Assembly: GCA_937858715.1 (NCBI GenBank)
Contig: CALLZY010000042.1
Location: 1 to 55,270, forward strand
Length of the DNA stretch: 55,270 nt
Origin: an uncultured Chitinophagaceae bacterium
GTDB taxonomy: Bacteria > Bacteroidota > Bacteroidia > Chitinophagales > Chitinophagaceae
Direction: 5' to 3'
Positions 34,380 through 44,816 of this stretch are shown piece by piece. Under the pieces are notes generated by a model, which saw only the letters and a program-made list of their open reading frames with translations, was not told the origin of the DNA and made no database searches. Each line of letters opens with the position of its first letter. Position 1 is the first letter of the stretch. The position numbers and the translations under genes are program-made.

Positions 34380-36611
34380 ATGGAAGTAACTGTTAAAACA
34401 GCCCAGCAGCTTCGCTTAACTGCTGAAGAATTTGAATTGATAAAACAAAAACTGGGCAGAACTCCCAATTTTAATGAGTTATGCGCCTTCTCAGGTATGT
34501 GGAGTGAACACTGCAGTTACAAAAATTCGATTAAGTGGCTGAAGACTTTACCAAGAGAAGGTGGCAGGATGCTGGTTAAGGCTGGAGAAGAAAATGCCGG
34601 TTTGATGGATATTGGCGATGGGTTGGGTTTAGTATTTAAAATAGAATCTCATAACCATCCTTCAGCGATTGAGCCTTTCCAGGGAGCAGCAACAGGTGTG
34701 GGCGGCATTCACCGGGATATTTTCACTATGGGTGCAAGGCCCATTGCATCGCTCAACTCACTTCGTTTTGGAAAACTTGAGGAAGATAAAACACAGCATC
34801 TTTTATCAGGAGTTGTACATGGGATTGGTCATTATGGAAACTGTTTCGGTGTACCTACTGTTGGCGGCGAAATATATTTTGATGATTGTTATCATACAAA
34901 TCCACTGGTGAATGCAATGAGTGTGGGCATTGTAAAGGCTGGTGAAACGGTTTCGGCTACTGCATTAGGTAAAGGTAATCCTGTGATGTTTGTTGGCAGT
35001 GCTACTGGTAAAGATGGGATAGGTGGCGCATCGTTCGCATCTGCAGATATAACACATGAAAGTGTACAAGAGTTGCCGGCTGTGCAGGTGGGCGACCCAT
35101 TCCAGGAAAAGAAACTGCTCGAAGCCTGTCTAGAGGTAATTCAAACAGGTGCAGTGGTAGGGATGCAGGACATGGGTGCGGCTGGCATTATATGCTCAAC
35201 TGCTGAAATGAGTGCAAAAGGAGAAGTGGGTATGCGAATTGATTTGGACAAAGTGCCTGCACGACAGAAAAATATGAAAACATGGGAACTGTTACTAAGT
35301 GAGAGCCAGGAAAGGATGTTGCTGGTGGCAGAAAATGGAAGAGAGGATGAAGTGACCAGGGTTTTTGAAAAATGGGATTTGCCCTGTTCGGTTATTGGTG
35401 AAGTAACTGACGATGGACTTCTTAACTTTTTTATGAATGGAGAACTAGATGCTTCAATTCCGGCACATGAACTGGTACTAGGCGGCGGTGCTCCGCAATA
35501 CGAAAGAGAGTATAAAGAGCCAAAATATTTTGATGAGATAAAGAAGTTTAACCCGGACACAGTTAATGTGCCTGGTGATTTGAAAGCTGTTGCCGAAAAA
35601 CTGATACAACTTCCGTCCATTGCCTCAAAGCGCTGGATTTATCAGCAGTACGACAGCATGGTGGGGACAAATAATACTTCAACCAATACCCCAACTGATG
35701 CGGCAGTAGTATCAGTTAAGAATACAACAAAAGGTATTGCTATAACCACCGACTGTAACAGCCGCTATGTATTTGCTGATCCATATAAAGGGACCATGAT
35801 TGCTGTAAGTGAGGCGGCCAGGAATATTGTATGCAGCGGTGGCCAGCCATTAGGTATCACCAACTGCCTGAATTTTGGTAATCCTTACGATCCGGAAGTA
35901 TATTACCAGTTTGTGCAGGCCATTAAAGGCATGGGTGATGCCTGCCGGAAGTTTGACACACCTGTTACTGGCGGCAATGTAAGTTTCTATAATCAAAATC
36001 CTGACGGGCCAATTTATCCCACACCAACAATTGGCATGGTAGGCTTGCTGGAAAATGTAGATGAGAAGATGACGCTGGACTTCAAGAATGACTACGATTT
36101 TATTTATGTACTTGGTGAGATAAATGATGATATTAATTCATCTCAGTATCTGGCTAAAGTATGTGATGTTGAATATTCACCGGCGCCATATTTTGAACTG
36201 GAGAAAGAATTTGTTTTACAACAAAAAATTGCAGAATTGATTTCAAAGAAAATTATTTCTTCTGCCCATGACATCAGTGAAGGTGGCCTGTTTGTTACTT
36301 TGTGCGAATCTGGCTTTACCCGCAATCTTGGATTCTCAATAAATACAAAAGAAGGAGTTCGTAAAGATGCTTTCCTCTTTGGCGAAGCACAAAGCAGGGT
36401 GGCGGTAACAGTGGCTCCTGACAAGGTTGAGACATTTTTGAGCCTGACTGGCGGAATCGATTGTGAAATGATTGGTCATGTTACGAAAGGCGAAATTCTG
36501 GTTAACGAAGCTTCATGGGGAGAGATTGGTGAGTGGAAGGAAAAATATGATACTTCAATAGAAAAATACCTGGCGAAGGAAGATGCAGGTTCAGCATTAA
36601 GTTCAATCTGA
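34380..36611 (+). CDS. purL: Phosphoribosylformylglycinamidine synthase II (small PurL)
   Basis: 743 residues; ATP-dependent amidation of FGAR to FGAM in purine synthesis. This is the short PurL, which works with separate PurQ and PurS; neither is in the window. Marks: FNELCAFSGMWSEHCSYKNS near the N-terminus, KIESHNHPSAIEPFQGAATGVGGIHRD with the catalytic His, and in the second half NVSFYNQN and SAHDISEGGLFVTLCE. A TAATTTCG near 34355 resembles the -7 box with one change. Its TGA overlaps the ATG of the next gene by one base, implying coupled translation. Confidence 0.96.
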   Translation: MEVTVKTAQQLRLTAEEFELIKQKLGRTPNFNELCAFSGMWSEHCSYKNSIKWLKTLPREGGRMLVKAGEENAGLMDIGDGLGLVFKIESHNHPSAIEPFQGAATGVGGIHRDIFTMGARPIASLNSLRFGKLEEDKTQHLLSGVVHGIGHYGNCFGVPTVGGEIYFDDCYHTNPLVNAMSVGIVKAGETVSATALGKGNPVMFVGSATGKDGIGGASFASADITHESVQELPAVQVGDPFQEKKLLEACLEVIQTGAVVGMQDMGAAGIICSTAEMSAKGEVGMRIDLDKVPARQKNMKTWELLLSESQERMLLVAENGREDEVTRVFEKWDLPCSVIGEVTDDGLLNFFMNGELDASIPAHELVLGGGAPQYEREYKEPKYFDEIKKFNPDTVNVPGDLKAVAEKLIQLPSIASKRWIYQQYDSMVGTNNTSTNTPTDAAVVSVKNTTKGIAITTDCNSRYVFADPYKGTMIAVSEAARNIVCSGGQPLGITNCLNFGNPYDPEVYYQFVQAIKGMGDACRKFDTPVTGGNVSFYNQNPDGPIYPTPTIGMVGLLENVDEKMTLDFKNDYDFIYVLGEINDDINSSQYLAKVCDVEYSPAPYFELEKEFVLQQKIAELISKKIISSAHDISEGGLFVTLCESGFTRNLGFSINTKEGVRKDAFLFGEAQSRVAVTVAPDKVETFLSLTGGIDCEMIGHVTKGEILVNEASWGEIGEWKEKYDTSIEKYLAKEDAGSALSSI

Positions 36612-37591
36612 TGGAGAAGAATAAAACAATATTGCTTACCGGTGCTGCCGGTTTTATAGGAAGCTATCTGTTGGGCAACCTCAACCGGAAAGGTTATGGG
36701 CAAATAATTATAGCCGATGATTTCAGCAGGGCTGATAAAGAAGTGAATTACAGTTCCAAAAAATTTATTGCCAGGGTTGAGAGAGAAGAACTGTTTGATT
36801 GGTTAGTAAAAGAGAACTCGGCAATTGATTTTGTTTTTCATCTTGGGGCAAGGACTGATACTACTGAGTTTGATTATGCTGTGCATGAAAAACTAAATGT
36901 GGAGTATTCGAAAAAAATCTGGAATTATTGTACTGAAAGAAATATTCCTCTTGTTTATGCATCTTCCGCAGCCACTTACGGAAGTGGTGAGTTGGGTTAC
37001 AAAGACAGCCATGAAATAGTTGGGCAGTTAAAACCCTTGAATCCTTATGGCGTATCAAAGAATGAATTTGACAAATGGGCTCTTGCGCAAAATACTTGTC
37101 CCCCTCATTGGGCAGGATTGAAGTTTTTTAATGTGTATGGTCCAAATGAATATCATAAAGGCCGGATGGCCAGTGTGATTTTTCATTCATTTAATCAAAT
37201 ACGGGCAACAGGTAAAGTAAAACTCTTCAAATCGCATCGTCCAGATTTTGCTGATGGCCAGCAACTCCGTGATTTTATCTATGTGGAAGATGTGGCAAAG
37301 GTTTGCTGTTGGCTGATGGATAATACAGTTGCATCCGGTCTTTATAATCTGGGTACCGGTAAGGCGAGAAGTTTTGAAGACCTTGTAAAGGCAACTTTTG
37401 CAGGTATGGATAAAGAACCGGTGATCGAATACATCGATATGCCGGAAGATATCAGGGATAAGTATCAGTATTTTACAGAAGCTGATATGACTAAACTGAT
37501 TTCAGCCGGGTATGATGCTACTTTCTTTTCCTTAGAGAAGGGAGTTGTTGATTATGTAAGACAGTTCCTGCTGCAAAAAGCTTACTACTAA
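36611..37591 (+). CDS. hldD: ADP-L-glycero-D-manno-heptose 6-epimerase-like NAD-dependent epimerase
   Basis: 326 residues, short-chain dehydrogenase/epimerase fold. NAD motif GAAGFIGSYL (12-21), DDFSRADKEVN after the second strand in place of the usual acidic pair, catalytic YGVSK (Tyr and Lys), and the HldD-like stretch FFNVYGPNEYHKGRMASV. The latter favours heptose epimerase over GalE or dTDP-glucose dehydratase. The product would feed LPS inner-core heptose. It shares one base with the purL stop (TGATG) and ends at a terminator, so purL-hldD form a two-gene unit. Confidence 0.88.
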   Translation: MEKNKTILLTGAAGFIGSYLLGNLNRKGYGQIIIADDFSRADKEVNYSSKKFIARVEREELFDWLVKENSAIDFVFHLGARTDTTEFDYAVHEKLNVEYSKKIWNYCTERNIPLVYASSAATYGSGELGYKDSHEIVGQLKPLNPYGVSKNEFDKWALAQNTCPPHWAGLKFFNVYGPNEYHKGRMASVIFHSFNQIRATGKVKLFKSHRPDFADGQQLRDFIYVEDVAKVCCWLMDNTVASGLYNLGTGKARSFEDLVKATFAGMDKEPVIEYIDMPEDIRDKYQYFTEADMTKLISAGYDATFFSLEKGVVDYVRQFLLQKAYY

Positions 37592-37624
37592 ATCGTTTCA
37601 AAAGATTATATTTACAGAAATGCT

Positions 37625-37657
37625 TGCCACTCCGGTTTTTCCGGGCTGGCATTTTTT
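37625..37657 (+). terminator. Rho-independent terminator behind hldD
   Basis: TGCCA...CCGG-TTTTT-CCGG...TGGCA, about 10 pairs with one mismatch and one G.U, followed by T6. It starts 34 bp after the hldD stop and ends 15 bp before the proC ATG, so proC needs readthrough or a promoter within this short space. Confidence 0.8.
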
Positions 37658-37671
37658 ATAAAACGAGATTT

Positions 37672-38469
37672 ATGAAAAAGAAAATTGCAATTATTGGCGG
37701 CGGTAACCTTGGTGCATCTATTGCGGATGGTTTGATACAAAGCCAGTTCAGCCAGCCGAAAGACATAACGGTTACACGGCGGAACCTTTCTGCTCTCAGC
37801 CGTTTTGCTGAGAACGGCTGTATCGTTCACAGTGATAATAAGAGAGCAGTAAAGGACAGTGAGATTATTATACTCGCTGTGAAGCCTTATAATTATGCCG
37901 ATGTGGTGAAGGAGCTGAAACCTGTCCTGAATCCCAAAAAGCATGTGCTGGTTTCTGTGATTACCGGTGTGTGGATTGAACAATTGCAAAAAGCCATAGG
38001 TAAACCTGTTCCTGTTATCAGGGCTATGCCCAATACTGCGATTGCGATTCAGCAGAGCATGACTTGTATAGCCCATGCCGGAGCTTCGGCCGGGCAGGTA
38101 ACATACATTCAGCAATTGTTTAACCAGCTTGGCAAATCTGTAATGATTGACGAGAAACTGATGGACGCAGCCACAGTCTTAGGTGCTTGCGGCACTGCCT
38201 ACGCTATGCGTTACATCCGGGCGAATATACAGGGCGGTATTGAAATTGGATTTGATGCAATTACCGCTTCGCTGATTGCAGCACAAACGATTAAAGGGGC
38301 CTCAGAACTTTTACTCCAAAAAGGCACACATCCGGAATATGAGATTGATAAAGTAACTACTCCAAAGGGGGTTACCATTGCCGGATTAAATGAGATGGAG
38401 CACCAGGGCTTCAGTTCGGCCATCATTAAAGGATTGGTAACAAGCTATAACAGGGTGTTGAAAGTTTAG
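37672..38469 (+). CDS. proC: Pyrroline-5-carboxylate reductase
   Basis: 265 residues; NAD(P)H-dependent last step of proline synthesis. Rossmann motif IAIIGGGNLGASIADGL at the N-terminus, then TRRN for cofactor choice, AVKPYNYADVV, VISVITGVWIEQL-type core, RAMPNTAIAI, and the C-terminal signature region VTTPKGVTIAGLNEME. The ATG at 37672 is chosen over an upstream in-frame TTG (37624), which lies within the terminator hairpin. It converges with the next gene, 3 bp between stops. Confidence 0.95.
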   Translation: MKKKIAIIGGGNLGASIADGLIQSQFSQPKDITVTRRNLSALSRFAENGCIVHSDNKRAVKDSEIIILAVKPYNYADVVKELKPVLNPKKHVLVSVITGVWIEQLQKAIGKPVPVIRAMPNTAIAIQQSMTCIAHAGASAGQVTYIQQLFNQLGKSVMIDEKLMDAATVLGACGTAYAMRYIRANIQGGIEIGFDAITASLIAAQTIKGASELLLQKGTHPEYEIDKVTTPKGVTIAGLNEMEHQGFSSAIIKGLVTSYNRVLKV

Positions 38470-38472
38470 TTT

Positions 38473-39576
38473 TTAATACACTTCACCGGTTATCATATTA
38501 ATCTGGTATATGGTTTTTTCTTTTTTCAGTTTATTAGAGGCAAGATTATCAATTGGTGTTGCACCAAAAGAAGGCGAATTGTCTGGAATTGTAGTGCTGG
38601 CAGCATCCATTGTTCTCGAAAGAAGTCCTTTTGGCGCTGTTACATAGTAAGGAGAGCCATAAAAAAACCAAGTGTTATTTTGTTTTTGCAGCTTGTAACT
38701 GTTAGCCCCCCGGAGTATGTAATAATCTGTCCCGTCATAATATCCCCAGCAGGAAGGAATTAACACCCTTGCGTTACTGCTATCACTGTAAAGCCGGATT
38801 GAATAGGTGTTTATTTCCTCGTAAAAACCTGGGAAGCTTTGCTGGTTTGCTTTAAAATCATCAAAGGTGAGAAAAACACCTCTTTTTATCTCTTTTACCT
38901 TAAGGATTGGGATATCAAATCTGGCAGCATATACAGAGTCAACAAAACTACTTGAATAAGTTTTTTTATTAGCAAGCAATGTCTCTGTGTCTGTTTTTTT
39001 TAAAAGATTAAAGAGAGAGTCAAAAGGTTGTTTTAAAAGAGCCCATAAATTTTCTGTATTAAAGGGCTTGAAAGAAAAAACATCTTCAATTTTTACTAAC
39101 GTTTTAAAACTGCCATTTGTCGTTGAAAAAACATCCATTTCAATGATGCAAGCCCCAACATTATACAAATCCCCATGTTTATATTCTTTCATTATTTTCC
39201 TGAAATAACGGGCAGTATCAATATTTCCTGTCAGCTTCAGTTTTTTTAAGATAACATATAGTTTCTTATCTGATAAAGAATCCAGGTTTCTTGCAAAATA
39301 GCTGTTCATCTCAGCAGAAAGGAATGAACTGCTGTTTCTATCAGCAACAATCTTTTTCAGGCTATTTTGATTTATGTAGCCATATGTTGTGGTATCAAAG
39401 CGAAAATCTTTTACGATTATTTCATTAAATGGGATATTGGTATCGGTTTTTGAGAATATATCTGTCCGTTTTACAGTACAATATGAGATTTTATCAATGT
39501 TCTTTCCGCTTTGAGATGCGCCAGGCAGGAATGAGAAAGCCAGTAAGGCTGAAGCAATGAATTTTCCCGGATACAT
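38473..39576 (-). CDS. Unrecognised secreted protein
   Basis: 367 residues with a signal peptide (MYPGKFIASALLAFSFLPGASQ). No membrane helix follows. The middle contains LYVILKKLKLTGNIDTARYFRK and GACIIEMDVFSTTNGSF, strand-rich, and the end has a short repeat-free strand region WFFYGSPYYVTAPKGLLSR. No family recognised; probably periplasmic or surface-exposed. Codon use is average for the window. Divergent from pyrG. Confidence 0.7.
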   Translation of the reverse strand: MYPGKFIASALLAFSFLPGASQSGKNIDKISYCTVKRTDIFSKTDTNIPFNEIIVKDFRFDTTTYGYINQNSLKKIVADRNSSSFLSAEMNSYFARNLDSLSDKKLYVILKKLKLTGNIDTARYFRKIMKEYKHGDLYNVGACIIEMDVFSTTNGSFKTLVKIEDVFSFKPFNTENLWALLKQPFDSLFNLLKKTDTETLLANKKTYSSSFVDSVYAARFDIPILKVKEIKRGVFLTFDDFKANQQSFPGFYEEINTYSIRLYSDSSNARVLIPSCWGYYDGTDYYILRGANSYKLQKQNNTWFFYGSPYYVTAPKGLLSRTMDAASTTIPDNSPSFGATPIDNLASNKLKKEKTIYQINMITGEVY

Positions 39577-39649
39577 TGTTCTATATGTTTTCCACTAAGT
39601 TATCGCCTTTTTTGTGGAAATGATTTTTTTCATCCAATATGAATAGGGT

Positions 39650-39657
39650 TATCTTTG
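39650..39657 (+). promoter_or_regulatory. Putative promoter of pyrG
   Basis: TATCTTTG matches TAnnTTTG exactly; a run of seven T's ends 19 bp upstream at the -33 position. RNA would start near 39663, about 90 nt before the pyrG ATG. Confidence 0.5.
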
Positions 39658-39744
39658 CATGACCTCCCGGAGTTTTTCCTGTTTCCCTGTACTTCCGCTG
39701 GTCCAATCACTTTTTATTTAGTTTTTAAAGGTTCGCCAAAATAA

Positions 39745-41403
<1,659 letters not shown>

Positions 41404-41477
41404 AAAAGCCGGCAAAATGTATGAAAAGGCTGGGTAAAAGGTGGTATGATCAGTCTGCAGGCAACCCGTGAAACCAC

Positions 41478-41510
41478 TATCTTTGCGTCCGCCCCGCATT
41501 ATTGGCGGGG
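41478..41510 (+). promoter_or_regulatory. Putative yidC promoter and 5'-terminal RNA hairpin
   Basis: TATCTTTG (41478-41485) with TCTG 20 bp upstream. The expected start, about 41491, is the first base of GCCCCGC-ATTATTG-GCGGGG (6-bp GC stem, 41492-41510), so the mRNA would open with a hairpin 24 nt before the ATG. Confidence 0.5.
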
Positions 41511-41534
41511 ATTCAATTTTAAATATTTCACAGG

Positions 41535-43379
41535 ATGAAATTCGACCGTAATACCATTATTGGGTTTGTATTGTTAGCCGCCCTGTTTATCGGCTATTTT
41601 ACGATTATCAATAAAGACCAGTCTGCTTACAAAAAGACGCAGCAGGCTAAGCAGGATTCAATCAACCGGAGAAATGATTCGCTTGCAAAAATCAACAAGC
41701 CAAAGGATGATTCTCTTAAGAAAGTGGTTGATTCTGTTACCTCTGTTGCCAATGCCGGTGCTTTTGTTGCAGCTTCAGATACCAATGAAAAGGTAATTTC
41801 TGTTGAGAATAGTCTGATTAGGGTTTCTTTCTCAACCAAAGGCGGACAGGTTAAGAAGGTTGAACTTAAGCAGTATAAAGGCCAGGACAGCAACTTTGTA
41901 AGAATGGCCGGAACTGAGTTTGACAAACTGAGTTACAGGATTAATACTGGTAAAACGAGTGAGGAAACTGCTAACCTGAATTTTGCAAAGATTGATTCTT
42001 CTTCAAATGGAGGTAATAAAACGATTTCGTTCACTTTAGCTCCGCAAGACAGCAGTGGTCAGTACATTGTACATGAGTACACCATTAAGCCGGATGATTA
42101 CATGATTGATTTTAATGTGAAAATGAATGGCGTTGACCATCTGCTTCAGCAGGGGGCAATGGTGGTTAACTGGCAATATGCAGCTCCCCAGCAGGAATCA
42201 GATATTTCGTACGAAAAACAAAATACACAGGTTGGTTATGTAAAAGATGGTGAATTTGATTATCACACCATTGGACGTAAAAAAAGTAAAAGCTTTGAAG
42301 AATCAGTTGACTGGGTTGGGGTAAGGCAACGTTTCTTTTTCGGTGCATTAACGGCAAAACAGAAATTTACATCCGGTGATATGCAGTGGGAGATACCTGC
42401 TGATTCTGCAAGAATGGTTGTGAAAGCTACTGCTAATATGAAACTGACAGTAAAACCGGGTGCGCCGTCAGTTATTCCTTTCAGCCTCTATTATGGACCT
42501 TCAGAATATCATATTTTGAAGAAGTACGACATGAAGTATGAAAAGCTGATTAACCTCGGTCAGGGTATTTATTCGTTTGTAAGGCCAATCAACAAGTATC
42601 TTATCATGCCCATTTTCGACTTCTTTAAGGGGTTTGCAGGAGGTATGGGCTTGGCCATTGCATTACTTACCATTTTCATACGGCTTCTTACATCACCATT
42701 GTTATACAAAAGCTATCTAAGCGGTGCAAAAATGCGGGTACTGCGGCCAGAACTGGCACAGCTGAAAGAAAAGCTTGGAGCCGACCAGCAGGCTTACAGT
42801 ATGGAGCAAATGAAATTATTCCGTGAAGCTGGTGTAAATCCGTTAGGAGGTTGTTTGCCTGCGTTATTACAAATCCCCATATTCTTCGCCTTATTTAGTT
42901 TATTCAGTTCCGATATTGCCCTGCGTGGAGCCGAATTTCTTTGGTCAAGCGACCTGGCGGCTTACGATGCCCCTATAAAATTTGGGTTTAATATCCCGTT
43001 GTTAGGAAGTCATATCAGTTTATTTAACGTAACGGCAACACTGACCAGCTTCCTGATTTCTGTTTACAGTATGAGCATGACTCCCGATCAAAGCAACCCG
43101 ATGCTGAAGTACATGCCTTACATTTTCCCTATTTTCCTTCTTTTCTTCTTTAACAGTCTGCCTTCGGCGCTGACCTGGTATTATACTGTGTCTAATCTGA
43201 TTACTTTGGGTCTTCAATTTGTTATTCAGACTTATATAATTGACCATGATAAGATATTGGCGAAAATGGCCGAAAACCGTAAGAAGCCAAAAGCAAAATC
43301 CAAGTGGCAGGAAAGGCTGGAGCAAATGCAGGAACAGCAAAAGAAATTAAAAGATATGCAGCAGAAAGGGAAGCGTTAA
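41535..43379 (+). CDS. yidC: Membrane protein insertase YidC
   Basis: 614 residues; inserts and folds inner-membrane proteins with or without SecYEG. Membrane helix 1 (TIIGFVLLAALFIGYFTII, 8-26), a Lys/Asp/Ser-rich linker, the large periplasmic beta-domain (about 90-350), then the conserved five-helix core (GGMGLAIALLTIFIRLLTSPLLYKSY on; GCLPALLQIPIFFALFSLF) and a basic tail (KKPKAKSKWQERLEQ) that contacts ribosomes. The hydrophilic-groove Arg of the core is in TIFIRLLTSP. Length and order are those of Gram-negative YidC with a long linker as in Bacteroidota. Ends at a strong terminator. Confidence 0.97.
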   Translation: MKFDRNTIIGFVLLAALFIGYFTIINKDQSAYKKTQQAKQDSINRRNDSLAKINKPKDDSLKKVVDSVTSVANAGAFVAASDTNEKVISVENSLIRVSFSTKGGQVKKVELKQYKGQDSNFVRMAGTEFDKLSYRINTGKTSEETANLNFAKIDSSSNGGNKTISFTLAPQDSSGQYIVHEYTIKPDDYMIDFNVKMNGVDHLLQQGAMVVNWQYAAPQQESDISYEKQNTQVGYVKDGEFDYHTIGRKKSKSFEESVDWVGVRQRFFFGALTAKQKFTSGDMQWEIPADSARMVVKATANMKLTVKPGAPSVIPFSLYYGPSEYHILKKYDMKYEKLINLGQGIYSFVRPINKYLIMPIFDFFKGFAGGMGLAIALLTIFIRLLTSPLLYKSYLSGAKMRVLRPELAQLKEKLGADQQAYSMEQMKLFREAGVNPLGGCLPALLQIPIFFALFSLFSSDIALRGAEFLWSSDLAAYDAPIKFGFNIPLLGSHISLFNVTATLTSFLISVYSMSMTPDQSNPMLKYMPYIFPIFLLFFFNSLPSALTWYYTVSNLITLGLQFVIQTYIIDHDKILAKMAENRKKPKAKSKWQERLEQMQEQQKKLKDMQQKGKR

Positions 43380-43403
43380 AATCTACCTGTAGCAAATTAA
43401 GAG

Positions 43404-43437
43404 ATGGGTCAGGAGATTCTCCTGGCCCATTTTTGTT
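43404..43437 (+). terminator. Rho-independent terminator of yidC
   Basis: ATGGGTCAGGAG-ATT-CTCCTGGCCCAT, 12 pairs with one G.U, then TTTTTG. Begins 25 bp after the stop. Confidence 0.9.
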
Positions 43438-43531
43438 TAATATTTCAGAAAATGACCAGCATTAGCATTCGCTTGCAACTAATTAGCTAATTTGGCACAT
43501 CTTTTTATTGTTATTTAATGAACATAATAGA

Positions 43532-44194
43532 ATGAAAAGCATATTTAAGATAACAACAGTTGGTGCACTACTCCTGATTTCTACGCTGGGTTCAGCACAA
43601 CGAAAGCTGACAGAAGCCACTATTTCTTATGACATTGTGATTAATACGAGTAACCAAACACCACAGGCTGCCGACCTGCTGGATGGGGCAACCAGTGTTA
43701 TATACCTGAAAGGCAACATGAGCCGTTCAGAAATGATAAGTTCTTTGGGTACTCAGGCAACTATTGTTGATGGGAAAACCGGCAATGTGACTGTTCTAAA
43801 GGAATATGGCGATCAGAAATACATGATTAAAATGACCGCAGAAAACTGGAAAGAGTCCAATAAAAAATCTGACGGGGTTGTGTTTACTTATTATGAAGAA
43901 TATAAAATCATTAAAGACTATAAATGTCAGAAAGCAATTGGTAAAATGGTAGATGGTACCGAGTTTACCGTTTACTTTACCAAAGAGCTGATACCTTCTA
44001 ATATGGATGTGCAGTATATCAATAAGAATTTGCCAGGCCTTGCCATGCAGTACGAAGCAAAACTGGGGAAGATGAATGTAACCTATACAGTTTCATCTAT
44101 AAACTTTAACCCTGTGGCACAATCAAAATTTGACCTGCCAAAATCTGGTTTCAGAGTAATGACTTATGAAGAAAGTAAAGGCGCTGGTAATTAG
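43532..44194 (+). CDS. Secreted GLPGLI/DUF4412-like protein
   Basis: About 220 residues from the ATG at 43532; signal peptide MKSIFKITTVGALLLISTLGSAQ. The mature part has the pattern of the Bacteroidota GLPGLI/DUF4412 group: an early ATISYDIVI strand, DGKTGNVTVL, a middle FTYYEEYKIIKDYKCQKAIGK with single Cys, FTVYFTKELIP, and NKNLPGLAMQY, close to the name-giving motif. Function of the group is unknown. An in-frame TTG at 43508 only adds residues before the signal peptide. Its stop overlaps the convergent gene by four bases. Confidence 0.7.
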   Translation: MKSIFKITTVGALLLISTLGSAQRKLTEATISYDIVINTSNQTPQAADLLDGATSVIYLKGNMSRSEMISSLGTQATIVDGKTGNVTVLKEYGDQKYMIKMTAENWKESNKKSDGVVFTYYEEYKIIKDYKCQKAIGKMVDGTEFTVYFTKELIPSNMDVQYINKNLPGLAMQYEAKLGKMNVTYTVSSINFNPVAQSKFDLPKSGFRVMTYEESKGAGN

Positions 44195-44568
44195 TTGCGC
44201 TGAGTAATACGGTTATTGATCCCTATCGAAATCCTGCTTACAACAACATTCTTTTTAAGCGGAACAACAATTGATGTCCCATCTTTTTGAACAGTTACTG
44301 TTGTATTTAAACGGATTACCTTTTTTTCTGCAGCTAAAGAGTTTGTATTCAATATAGTGCTGCCTCTGTAAGTATAGTTGGAGCGTAATGTTATAGTCCC
44401 GGGCTTGTAGTTGCTTCTTGTGATAGCAACATTTCCATTCCTGTTAGCTCTTCCCCTGCCATCGCCCAAAGTTGCGAAAGAAGCAACAGCAGTAACTGTA
44501 AATAAAGCGATTACAGCTATTTTTCTGCCAGCCAGTCTCAACGATATAGTTAGTTTGGGCTTGTTCAT
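44191..44568 (-). CDS. Unrecognised small secreted protein
   Basis: 125 residues; N-terminal basic region then membrane-like segment (KIAVIALFTVTAVASFA) typical of a signal peptide, followed by a Arg/Asn/Thr-rich, strand-prone mature part (NVAITRSNYKPGTITLRSNY, VIRLNTTVTVQKDGTSIVVP). No Cys. No family recognised. A minus-strand TATTTTTG (44581-44574) just before the ATG fits the -7 box but is very close to the start. The 248-bp gap to the TPR gene holds a 7-bp hairpin TCTGGGG/CCCCAGA (44696-44718) of unknown use. Confidence 0.6.
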   Translation of the reverse strand: MNKPKLTISLRLAGRKIAVIALFTVTAVASFATLGDGRGRANRNGNVAITRSNYKPGTITLRSNYTYRGSTILNTNSLAAEKKVIRLNTTVTVQKDGTSIVVPLKKNVVVSRISIGINNRITQRN

Positions 44569-44790
44569 TTTTACAAAAATAAGTACAAAAATCGGAAATT
44601 AACAAAGTGTTAGTCCAGAACTTTAATACATTATTAACGTTACAGACGTAAAATTGTTACAAATCGTTTGCAGAAACTTGCAGCTATTTTACACATCTGG
44701 GGAAAACTACACCCCAGACACTATAAAGGATGTGTTAACTTGTTGAAACATAGTGCTAATAAGGTCTTTTTCCAAGCATGGGTACTTAAC

Positions 44791-44798
44791 TATATTTG
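44791..44798 (+). promoter_or_regulatory. Putative promoter of the TPR gene
   Basis: TATATTTG, exact TAnnTTTG, with TTTT 20 bp upstream. It overlaps an alternative TTG start (44796), which supports the ATG at 44817. Confidence 0.45.
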
Positions 44799-44816
44799 TT
44801 CATCAAATTTGGCTTA

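Noticed and set aside
44696-44718. TCTGGGG/CCCCAGA hairpin as a terminator
   Set aside because: No U-run on either strand and no gene ending in range on the plus strand.
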